64,000 bases of DNA, taken from assembly GCF_036785885.1 (NCBI RefSeq), contig NC_092312.1, forward strand, positions 22,276,001-22,340,000, read 5' to 3'. Source of the stretch: Coffea arabica. Its lineage: Eukaryota; Streptophyta; Magnoliopsida; Gentianales; Rubiaceae. Made by a program: the position numbers and the translations under genes. This document shows, in pieces, positions 38,401-46,197 of this stretch. Position 1 is the stretch's first letter, and each line of letters begins with the position of its first letter. The notes below the pieces were generated by a model, which saw only the letters and a list, made by a program, of their open reading frames with translations, was not told the origin of the DNA and made no database searches.

Positions 38401-38756
38401 TTTGGAGATGTAAGGTGAATTGGAATATTTGTAAAATTTCTGACTTGTGTGTGTGTGTGTTTTTTTGGTAATATCATAGCATGGGTCTTGACCTGGTGAA
38501 GGGAACCGTCCGCAATAACTTGGAGGCTGGAGTAATTGAGCCTGCAATGAGCAAAGTAAAGATAATACAGGTCAAAATTCTTTGGAATGTATTTGATTGA
38601 TTGATATATATATACTTTTTTGCAACTCAGTTGCTGACAAATGTAGTGTTTGTCTCTCTCTTTGGACAGTTTGCCACAGAAGCTGCTATAACTATTCTTC
38701 GAATCGATGACATGATAAAGCTTGTCAAAGATGAAAGCCAAAATGAAGAGGATTGA
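29458..38756 (+). CDS. CCT1: T-complex protein 1 subunit alpha (CCT-alpha), 546 aa
   Basis: Seventeen exons: 29458-29530, 29658-29722, 30444-30533, 30628-30714, 30809-30868, 30988-31038, 31395-31490, 32113-32178, 32385-32602, 32831-32927, 33495-33581, 34687-34821, 34972-35076, 36084-36212, 36305-36408, 38480-38570, 38670-38756. All have GT-AG introns, and the 1641 nt stay in frame to a TGA. The protein starts [20 protein letters not shown]. Group II chaperonin signatures are present: [14 protein letters not shown] (about 33-46), the ATP-site [25 protein letters not shown] (D91 in the nucleotide pocket) and [12 protein letters not shown] (from 411). The end [12 protein letters not shown] is acidic. 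CCT1 is one of eight paralogues in the cytosolic TRiC/CCT ring that folds actin, tubulin and other proteins. Length matches plant CCT1 (about 545 aa). Two introns carry insertions (MITE, LINE). The gene looks intact. Confidence 0.96.
35655..36013. mobile_element. MITE in CCT1 intron 13, GTTTGGAT family B
   Basis: The left end CATTTCCATTTGGATT (35652-35667) is inverted at the right end, AATCCAAACGGAAATG. The left arm (AAAACAAGTTTTTCATATAC, then AATGTTACAGTATTACA) closely matches the stretch at about 22000-22050 inside MULE 2, so both belong to one family. The centre is a CT-rich tract (35825-35930). It lies well away from the splice sites. Confidence 0.6.
37466..38338 (-). mobile_element. 5'-truncated LINE 3' fragment in CCT1 intron 15
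   Basis: Read antisense to CCT1, the frame [21 protein letters not shown], then [12 protein letters not shown] and FFGLVW, resembles the zinc-binding region after the reverse transcriptase of plant non-LTR elements (usually HAFILWLA, CxxC, HLFFxC). It continues as [14 protein letters not shown], similar to the usual C-terminal tail. Stops interrupt it. The plus-strand poly(T) at 37466-37475 is its poly(A) tail. The RT and endonuclease parts are missing. The insertion accounts for much of the long (2071-bp) intron. Confidence 0.6.
38338..38358. repeat. Poly(G) run
   Basis: About 20 G follow eight T at the 5' edge of the LINE fragment in CCT1 intron 15. A (GT)n tract follows at about 38446-38460. 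Homopolymer length may be unreliable in an assembly. Confidence 0.8.
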
Positions 38757-39778
38757 GGACTCGCTGTATAACTGGTCTTGCGCTGGCCAGAGTGAACTAA
38801 CTGGAGTCTTAGATAGATTTGTATGCATTTGAGGAAGTTGATTCTCAGGGATGGACAGATGAGCCAGAATTCCAAAAGTTTAATTATAGTATTTTTGTGT
38901 GTTCAATTCGGATATATCTGTATATCATTTGCGGTACTCAGTGTAACAGTTTTTACACGTTTAAGTATGTCTAATTTGGAACCATCATTGATGATTTCCT
39001 TGGTGTACATTATTTGTCTTCCATTCCTTCAAAAATTAGAAAAATGAAGAGAAGCACCAAAAGAGCATTTTAGGTTATTGATTTTGACTTACTTCGCTTA
39101 TAGAAGACCCTGACAGCAACCCGAGGAAGGGATAGTTGTTAAATGAAGGTCTTTTAGTCGATTAGAGTACTGGTTCTTGGGAGCATATTTAGATTTCCTA
39201 GTTCGATCACTTCCTCAATCTGCATGCAACTTGTTCGGACAGAAAAAATAAAGGGCAAAAAACTCAAAAAATCTAAAAGATTTATAAAACCCTGAAGTTC
39301 AACCAAGATATGTTAGGACGAAGAAAGTTTTGTTCCCTAAAAGCACCTCAAATCAAATATCGAATTTATATAGACAACCGAACAATTTACCTTAGTTAAA
39401 TATTCTGAAAAAAAAAAACCAATTGAGCTGGGAAAACCCCCCATTTTTTACATTAACAATATAGAATTCTGGAAATTGATTTCTTGGCAGATGTTTTTCT
39501 TCATTACTTCCCATTTCACCTTCGTACTTGTGAATTTTTTTTTCTTTTCCCCATCTCTTTTTGAACCATTGACAAATTGGATACAACTTCATTCTTGATT
39601 ATTAAACTTCCCAGCCTAAGATTACCTTCCAATTTTTATTTTTTTGTACCTTTTCGGAGGACTTCTATTCAGGCTTCTAAAGTTTTCCTACTCTCCGATT
39701 GATTAGGTTAGACAGACAGTGAAAAATTTTCGCCATAGTTCCTGTCTTGATCTCTGAGCGAGTAGTGTTCGTTGCAAG
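38757..39778. other. CCT1 3' flank, with a SINE-like stretch
   Basis: The first few hundred bases are presumably the CCT1 3' UTR. A tRNA-like stretch at about 39140-39250 is listed separately. No other gene was seen. Confidence 0.5.
39140..39250 (+). mobile_element. tRNA-derived SINE-like fragment
   Basis: TAGTCGATTAGAG (39155-39167) resembles a Pol III A box. CTAGTTCGATCAC (about 39198-39210) resembles a B box, at roughly tRNA spacing. An A-rich stretch follows at 39241. No target duplication was found. Confidence 0.4.
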
Positions 39779-40050
39779 GAAAACATTTTTATTTTTCTGT
39801 TTGGAAAATTAGAAGACCTGTGGTACTTGGGATAGAATACGGTGATCGCGACTAAATCTCATGGGTCCGATCCTATCCCAAAAAAAAAAAACCCTTCGTG
39901 TTTCAATTGTCAGAGCACAGTATAAGAATAATGCAACAGGTCTTTTATATCAATACAATCAGCTTGTTTAATATCAACACAAGCATAGTTTCAAGAGGGA
40001 TAAAAAGTAATTAACCCCATTTTCCAGTGGTAGCCTACTAGAGAGATTGC
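39779..40050 (+). repeat. Duplicated F-box promoter segment
   Basis: The segment beginning ACATTTTTATTTTTCTGTTT and running through GTGATCGCGACTAAATCTCA matches the DNA before the intact F-box gene (about 44645-44862). Part of it occurs a third time at 44343-44401. The duplication therefore covered promoter plus coding region. Confidence 0.75.
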
Positions 40051-40213
40051 ATGGAGCAGCTGCCAAAAATGCTTAGTAGGGCGGAAGGCACGACATGGGA
40101 TGAACTTCCAGACGATCTTCTGGCTTAGATATTACTATCAGAAATATTACTATAGGAGTGAAGACACTGTGTAAGTTAATGTGCGCATGCAAACAGTGGC
40201 GTAATCTTTTGTT
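40051..40213 (+). pseudogene. F-box pseudogene 1 (N-terminal fragment)
   Basis: Homologous to the start of the intact gene at 44863. It opens MEQLPKMLSRAEGTTWDELP and then DDLLA, followed by an in-frame TAG (40126-40128) where the intact copy has AAG. Further frame breaks follow, although CAAACAGTGGCGTAATCTTT (the CKQWRNL segment) is still clear. Similarity to the intact copy ends near 40213, where a short tandem repeat begins. It cannot encode an F-box protein. Confidence 0.85.
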
Positions 40214-40228
40214 CAAGAACAAAAGAAC

Positions 40229-40323
40229 AAGAACATCCAAGAAGACTCTACTCAGCGGCAGGAGGAACAAAGACTCTACTCAGCAGCGGCAGGAGGACGT
40301 CCAAGAACAAAGACTCTACTCTG
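40229..40323 (+). repeat. Short tandem repeat next to F-box pseudogene 1
   Basis: The unit AAGACTCTACTCAGCGGCAG, then GAGG, recurs with small changes about three times, separated by AACAA or ACGTCCAAGAACAA. It overlaps the 3' end of the antisense open frame described next. Confidence 0.7.
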
Positions 40324-40689
40324 GGGTAGAGTATAGCTCCATATATCCACGATCTCTTTTTCGTCGAGTCGAGGAACATCTTCTACCCAATCTTTGAATC
40401 CTGACCCCTGTAGTCGAAGCTCTTTCCCTGAATATTTCAGGATACCAGTAAATCCTTGTAAATGGTCCAACCACAGCAGTCGAGCCTCTATACCATTTTT
40501 ACATTGCTCTTTTATATTTTGCTGCTTCATCCAGTCGCGAGCTTCTGCGGTGCATGCAAATTTGTTTTTATTCTTATTCCATCTGGTTCGGCATATGAAG
40601 AATGGCCCTCCAGTTGCATTTTCGGGGAGTTGGACAGGCATTGGTGGGTGGGGGCTGGATTGCTGTACGCGTGGGAGTCTATCCGCCAT
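40276..40689 (-). CDS. Unrecognised 137-aa ORF, related to 58227-58574
   Basis: The frame starts MADRLPRVQQSSPHPPMPVQ. Its first half aligns with the minus-strand frame at 58227-58574: both have P-V-x-L-(PE)NAT-x-P, then a [FY]-[IL]-C-[RK] step, RW, and further on TA-x-AR-x-W-x-x-Q. The rest (WLDHLQGFTGILKYSGKELR, then DWVEDVP) is unlike any family I can name. Conservation at protein level between two distant frames suggests a real coding past. The C-terminus runs into the local tandem repeat and may be truncated. I see no introns or partner exons, so it may be a gene fragment. Function unknown. Confidence 0.4.
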   Translation of the reverse strand: MADRLPRVQQSSPHPPMPVQLPENATGGPFFICRTRWNKNKNKFACTAEARDWMKQQNIKEQCKNGIEARLLWLDHLQGFTGILKYSGKELRLQGSGFKDWVEDVPRLDEKEIVDIWSYTLPQSRVFVLGRPPAAAE

Positions 40690-41316
40690 GGGATTTGAAG
40701 TCTGGGGATTTTAGGAGTTCTTAGCAGGAGTTCTTAGCTTAGCTGCTAGTTACTAAGGTTCTGTTTCCCGTCTTGGACTGCGTGGATATTTATAATGTCG
40801 TCGAGCTGAATCGGACAGTTAGGATAGGATAGAGCGTATGAAAAAATCAAAGGCAGAGACAAAGAGAAGAAGGACAATTCTTCAATGCATTGAACTAGAA
40901 AGACCATGTATTACTTGTGGGATGGTTGGAAGTGATTCTGAGTGGGATCAGGAGGAATAAAAAATTAACTGTGTACCATATGAGTTGTTAAGCTAAGCGC
41001 AGGAAAAAATTAGAGACAAAGACAAAGAAAGGAAGGACAAGTCCTCAATGCATTGAACTAGGAAGACCATGCATTACTATTCTTTGAATACCCGCTGATT
41101 TATGTAATCGGTCATATGGCATGACTATTCTTTGAATACAAACTGTGTTTTATCCGAATTTGAGCGTGATTTCTAATTTCCATTTAAAGCTAGTAGAAAG
41201 CTAAGGCTGGCAGGTCTGAAACCTGGGCATTGGGCTGGAAGTGGGTTCCAGTACTTCCCTGGCACCACGCCTAGGATGTGCCAGAGCATCATGGACGTAC
41301 CACTTAGCGGAATAAC
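40690..41316. other. Non-coding spacer before the composite SINE
   Basis: Contains a loose direct repeat: AGACAAAGAGAAGAAGGACA and CTCAATGCATTGAACTAGRA, then AGACCATG, occur near 40858-40910 and again near 41020-41070. No gene was seen. Confidence 0.5.
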
Positions 41317-41328
41317 AACTAACTCCAC

Positions 41329-41716
41329 GTTAGTCTTACACACTAAAGGTCCCCAGTTCGATCCTGGGTAGCATCACGTTGCAGCCATATTATTGCGTAC
41401 TAACAAAATTGACGGTTGAAATTGTTTTGGTTTTGGTGATTCAAAAATGTTTTCATCTTTTTAAGATGTGAGGATGCAACGGTTAATACATTGGTCTTCT
41501 ATCACAAAGGTCTTGAGTTCGAATCTTGATAGTTGCATTTTGCCACTGGCCATTTGGTTCAGTGGTCATCACCCTCTTTGGTGATGCTGGAGGTCATCAA
41601 AATTGCCATAATATGTGGCTGGTCTTAGTTGACCATCTCCCCTTACCCCTTCCCCCTAGATTAGGTTAAATTAGATTATAAGACATCTACCGTTACCGAC
41701 AAAAAAAAAAAAAAAA
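41329..41716 (+). mobile_element. Composite tRNA-related SINE with 12-bp TSD
   Basis: An exact 12-bp repeat AACTAACTCCAC flanks the insert (41317-41328 and 41717-41728), and an A-run of at least 16 ends it. The head (41330-41376) is the 3' half of a tRNA-Val: anticodon stem TTAGT/ACTAA with loop CTTACAC (anticodon TAC), then T-arm CCCAG-TTCGATC-CTGGG. A second tRNA-like segment lies at about 41470-41535 (GGTCTTGAGTTCGAATCTTG), and a third A-box-like start at about 41551 (TTTGGTTCAGTGGTCATC). The tail contains CCCCCTAGATTAGGTTAAAT. It looks like a SINE assembled from more than one tRNA-type module. Confidence 0.65.
41330..41376 (+). pseudogene. tRNA-Val(TAC) 3' half, 5' truncated
   Basis: The anticodon arm and T-arm are perfectly paired and retain the ACTAAAGGTCCC junction typical of plant tRNA-Val. 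The D-arm and the 5' acceptor strand are missing or unrecognisable, so it is not a functional tRNA gene. It forms the head of the composite SINE. Confidence 0.6.
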
Positions 41717-41818
41717 AACTAACTCCACCGCCTTATGGAATTAAATGTTTTTCTTTTTCTTGGATAAATATATGATTTAAATGTTAAATGCTGATTTGTA
41801 GAACTCTGACCAAGTAGG

Positions 41819-42690
41819 ATTGAAAACAAGTCTCAACGATGCGGACAGAGGTATGTTTAAAATTAGTTTAAAGATTAAAAGTAACGTTTGAACTTAACTT
41901 GTGTTTGATAATATTTTGAAAGACATTTATCAAGTTTGGTTTGAAATTTTAGATGCATGTTCATGAAAAGTTTGTCTTGGCTATGGCTGAAAATAGGGGT
42001 GTGCAAAATCGAAAAATTCCGATTTACCGACCGAATTCGAATTGAATTCGGAATTTTCGAAATCGGTAAATCGGAAATCGGAATCGAATTCGGATTTTCC
42101 GAATTCATATATTTCGAATTAGGTTCGAATTCGGTAATGGAGTTTTTCAAATCGGAATTTCCGATTTCGAATTCACAATTCGAAATCGGAATTCGAATTC
42201 CGATTTCGATTTCAAATTCGTTTTTAATATATAAATATATTTTTTATACATGTAATATAAAATTTATACTATATAATATTATATAAAATTTATATAAAAT
42301 TATATAATATTATAAATTTTATATTATATAATAATATATAAATTTTTCCGAAATCGGTGAAATCGGAATTTACCGAATTCCGAATCGAATTCGGTACGAA
42401 TTCGAATTCGGAATTGGTGAATTCGAAATCGAATTCGGTCGAATTATCAGGTACCAAAATTTCGAAAAATTCCGAATTCAAACTTCCGAATTACCGAATT
42501 CGAATTCGATGCACACCCCTAGCTGAAAACAAGTTTCAACGAATCAAACAGAGGTATGTTCAAAATTAGTTTGAAAATTTTAAAAAAAAAATTTTGAACT
42601 TGATTTGTATTTGATAATTTTTTAAAAGAAACTGATCGAATTTGATTTGAAATTTCAAATATATGTTCATGAAAAGTTTGATTGGGCTTG
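41819..42690. repeat. Tandem duplication of about 170 bp split by a MITE
   Basis: Copy 1 (about 41819-41985) and copy 2 (about 42523-42690) share TGAAAACAAGT, CAGAGGTATGTT, AAAATTAGTTT, TGTTCATGAAAAGTTTG and similar spacing between these. They differ at many sites, so the duplication is older than the MITE inserted at the junction. Confidence 0.7.
41994..42521. mobile_element. hAT-type MITE (528 bp, 8-bp TSD)
   Basis: Begins TAGGGGTGTGC and ends GCACACCCCTA, and is flanked by the exact 8-bp repeat GCTGAAAA (41986-41993 and 42522-42529). Eight-base duplications and such ends indicate the hAT superfamily. The interior is two outer arms built of degenerate GAATTCGGA/TTTCGAAATCGG motifs around an AT-rich centre (42215-42345), so it can form extensive secondary structure. 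It is non-coding; frames inside are artefacts of the repeat. Confidence 0.85.
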
Positions 42691-44140
42691 TCAAAATGTC
42701 AAATTCAAACACATACAATCAAAACTTGGCTTAGCTTGAAATTTGTGTTGCATTATATTATATTTTCACACTAATTTGTTGCTTTTTGCCCTTAATTTTT
42801 GCTCTATGATATTTAAAAATCTATTATGATGAATTAAGGATGTGATTAAAGTCAATTTTGCATATTCAAGAAATCTGTTACGATGAGTTAGGGATGTGAT
42901 TAAAATCAATTATACATATTTAAAAGACAAGAGAATTATATGCTTGCTATTTTATAAGATAAACAATAATATATGGGAAGAAAAGAAGGGGAATAAGGAA
43001 GGAAACTATAGGTATGTTTTTATGAAATTTACTTACTTTATATTTTTCTGAACATATAGAGTCGAATATCGTGAAGATCGTGATTGGTTCGCTAATATTT
43101 TCGAGTTTGAAGTCATGTTCAAATTTGGATTGATACCTAAGCAAACAAGTTTGAGCGATTTTTAGTTCAAGTTGAGTTCAAATCGAGTACCAAACTATTT
43201 AATTCGATTTACAACTCTATGACCTAGAATCTAATTGCTGGTGCATTAAGAAACTGTTTTCGTATATGGATTTAAAAAAGGGCTTGCAAAGAGAGAACCA
43301 CATGATGGATTTAATTTATGATGGGGTGATTTTTATTGTGGCAGTTCTCTCGATTAAAAGCTCAAATTTGCGCGATACGATCTCAAATTTATGGAACCAG
43401 AAAACAAAAGAAAAAAGGTAAATAAATCACGGCAAAAGTGGTGCTTCTTAAGTAAAGGTTTGTCTATGGAATCCAATGAGTAGTTGTTAACACATCTATA
43501 TTTCACCCAATTTATCATATATATGCACGCTAATAATTACTAACTTTCCTCACATTTATACACTCACCTCCCCTCTAATTATAATAAAATTAAGGATAAA
43601 TTACACTCACCTCCCCTCTAATTTTTTAGAAATGCTATACACCTCCCTTCTCAATTTTGAGATAATAGAGATTTACCTTCTAGATTACTATATATTATCA
43701 ATCACTTCTCTTACCATTAACCAGATAACAAAAGTTAACTCATCTTGCCATTCATACACTCATATGTTCTCAAACTGCCCCTTCAAAAAATATCTAGGTT
43801 TCTTTCCAGAACATTCCCCATAATTTGATTTCGATCAGGAAGCCTGTAATTGAGTAGTATTCAAAATTTTAAAATTAAAAAGGCAAAGAATAACCGGAAG
43901 CTTTGCAATTCAAGGCTTAAGCCAAGTAGAAGCAATGAAAACTAATAAAAAATAAAATAATCCCAAATCCGTTAAACTGGTCTACGATTCTGCAAGCACA
44001 GTATTCGAACTGCATTCAAGAAGCTCAACCACAATATTGACCCCTGATTTGGTCAAACTTCTCGGGGGGAAGCGTAGTTATATATTAACACTAAAAAGAA
44101 AATTACTATTATCATGAACTTGTGAGTTGGGACGTCGATT
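42691..44140. other. Intergenic, no supported gene
   Basis: AT-rich. A short direct repeat ACACTCACCTCCCCTCTAATT occurs near 43558 and 43601. No conserved coding signal was seen. Confidence 0.5.
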
Positions 44141-44144
44141 CAGA

Positions 44145-44705
44145 AAGGGCACTAATCTCTACACAACTAATGCTGGAGAGATTTTCGGCTAAGTGATCTC
44201 AGTGATACACTGGATAACTAATCCTGAAGAGATTTTCGGCTAAGTGATTGATTCTGCGTATTAAAGATGGCATCTTTAATGCTTATCGAAGATGGGATCT
44301 TTAATGCTTATCAGTTAGTATTTAATTACGTCTCAAGGAAAGAAACATTTTTATTTTTCTGTTTGGAAAATCAGAAGACCTGTGGAACTTGGGATAGAAT
44401 ACTAGTCTCAGTGGTACGCTAGATAACGAATCTTAGAGAGATGTTCGGCTAAGTGATTCAGAAAGGACACTAATCTTAGAGAGATTTTCGGCTAAGTGAT
44501 TCAGAAAGGGGACACTAATCTCTGTAGTACGCTGGATAACTAATCTTGAAGATTTTCGGCTAAGTGATGGATTCTGCGTATTAAAATGGGATCTTTAATG
44601 CTTATCGGTTAGTATTTAATTACATCTCAAAGAAAGAAACCTTTTTATTTTTCTGTTTGAAAAATAAGAAGACGTATGCTACTGGGGATAGAATAAGGTG
44701 ATCGC
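44145..44705 (+). repeat. Repeat array upstream of the F-box gene
   Basis: The core GATTTTCGGCTAAGTGAT (once with TGTTCGG) occurs five times, near 44180, 44230, 44438, 44478 and 44553. A larger unit of about 320 bp is also duplicated: GATTCTGCGTATTAAA, then ATGGGATCTTTAATGCTTAT, GTTAGTATTTAATTAC and CTTTTTATTTTTCTGTTT-like segments occur near 44250-44365 and again near 44570-44665. It lies 160-700 bp before the ATG, where promoter elements would be. Confidence 0.8.
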
Positions 44706-44862
44706 GACTAAATCTCATGGCTCCGATCCTATCCAAAAAAAAAACCCTTTATGTTTCAGTTGTCAGAGCACCAGGTTTTTCAGTATCAACACAAGCATAG
44801 TTTCAAGGAAGGTGAAAAGTAATTAACCCCATTTTCCAGTGGTAGCCGACTACAGAGATTGC

Positions 44863-46197
44863 ATGGAGCATCCGCCAAATATGCTTTGGGCGGAAGGCAG
44901 GACATGGGATGATCTGCCTGACGATCTTCTGGCTAAGATATTACTATCAGAATTTATTGGAGTGAAGACTCTGTGCAAGTTAAGGTGTGTATGCAAACAG
45001 TGGCGTAATCTTTTGTCGGACCCTCTTTTCCAAAGTTTACACTACGAGCTCTCCAAGAAACATCCAATGCTATTGGTTTTGGATACCTATACCTTTGATG
45101 ACAGAGACATAATTTACTCCACGAATTTGGATTTAGATGATGGTCAGGAAGATCCAACTGCGGGCAAAAATGAGATTATGACGATTAGCACTGGCATTAG
45201 TCATATTGATGGCAGGCTTCGAATGTTGTCATCATCTTCAGTGGCCCGTGGTCTAGTGTGCTTAGCCAATTCACACAGATATTTTCTGTGTAACCCTAGC
45301 CTCAAAGAGTTAATCACGCTACCAGAGCCCACCGTTGGGCGCCTCTATGTCGACGGAGGGGGTTTCGGATTCATTGACACCAGGAATGAATATATCGTGA
45401 TCCACTTGATTGCTCCCAAACCCAGCGGGCCAAGCCCTATCATTGGTTGTGAGATCCTGAGAATCTCGGCCACCGTTTCTGCTGCTGGTGCTGGAGATAC
45501 TAATAATGTCAATAGTAGTAGTAGTGGTATATTATTAGGGGGATCATGGGAAAGGATTGGTAGCAAGTGTCCTTATCAGATGGATGCTGTTGATCTGGAG
45601 GGTTGGGGAATTTTCGTAGATGGTGTCTTTTACTGGAGAGTGGAGACAGAAGACGGCAACGATATTCGCATCTTATCCTTCAATTTGGATGAAGAAAGAT
45701 TTGAAGAAGTTCCCCGGCCACCGGCTAGAGGGCTATTAAACGGGTACCTAGACGATTACTGTAGGTATCCAAGTTTGGTGGAATTGAAAGGAAACCTTTG
45801 TTTGGTGGATCCATATGCAGCAACTATAGAACCCACCTCCATGGTGGATATATGGGTGCTGACAAAGGATAAGTATCAGGAGACCACCACGACATCATCA
45901 TGGATAAAAGAGTTGAGCATTCCATTGCCAGGTTTTGACTATGAATTTCATGATATTGCTGTTGTCGGGGATGTCGATGGCGATGGTAGCTTACTAATTT
46001 ACAGGACTGGGCATCGGATGGAGACCGAACTCACGTGGCAACCGAATGTTTGGCGCTACAGCTCCCAGCATAATGAATTTAGGAAATTGAAAAGCTTGAA
46101 AAGCTTTGACATTCCAGGGGGCGAAGCCCCTTTGTTCTGCCTCCACACTGATAGCTTCTTCTCAGTTCGAAATAGACGAGATACGGATTCAGATTAG
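44863..46197 (+). CDS. F-box protein (444 aa, single exon)
   Basis: Begins MEHPPNMLWAEGRTWDDLPD. The F-box spans about residues 14-58 with the usual LPDDLLAKIL, VKTLCKLRCVCKQW and LLSDPLF steps, and should bind SKP1/ASK in an SCF ubiquitin ligase. The remaining 380 residues look like a plant F-box-associated (FBA/kelch-like) substrate domain: VARGLVCLANSHRYFLCNPS, LKELITLPEP, then DGVFYWRVE and ILSFNLDEERFEEVP. DVDGDG (370-375) is a short acidic loop shared with pseudogene 2. The frame is open further upstream but has no ATG; a GTG at 44839 is not a credible plant start. The gene is intact, lies in a family of broken copies, and its target is unknown. Confidence 0.9.
   Translation: MEHPPNMLWAEGRTWDDLPDDLLAKILLSEFIGVKTLCKLRCVCKQWRNLLSDPLFQSLHYELSKKHPMLLVLDTYTFDDRDIIYSTNLDLDDGQEDPTAGKNEIMTISTGISHIDGRLRMLSSSSVARGLVCLANSHRYFLCNPSLKELITLPEPTVGRLYVDGGGFGFIDTRNEYIVIHLIAPKPSGPSPIIGCEILRISATVSAAGAGDTNNVNSSSSGILLGGSWERIGSKCPYQMDAVDLEGWGIFVDGVFYWRVETEDGNDIRILSFNLDEERFEEVPRPPARGLLNGYLDDYCRYPSLVELKGNLCLVDPYAATIEPTSMVDIWVLTKDKYQETTTTSSWIKELSIPLPGFDYEFHDIAVVGDVDGDGSLLIYRTGHRMETELTWQPNVWRYSSQHNEFRKLKSLKSFDIPGGEAPLFCLHTDSFFSVRNRRDTDSD

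Noticed and set aside
41304-41376. Functional tRNA-Val gene
   Set aside because: Only the anticodon and T arms fold. The D-arm and acceptor stem do not, and the sequence upstream of 41330 belongs to the target duplication.
41957-42569. Open frames rich in Phe, Glu, Ser, Asn across the hAT MITE
   Set aside because: They are translations of the GAATTC-type repeat on either strand.
44839-44862. GTG at 44839 as the F-box gene start
   Set aside because: Plant nuclear genes start at ATG. The ATG at 44863 matches the ATG of pseudogene 1 at 40051.
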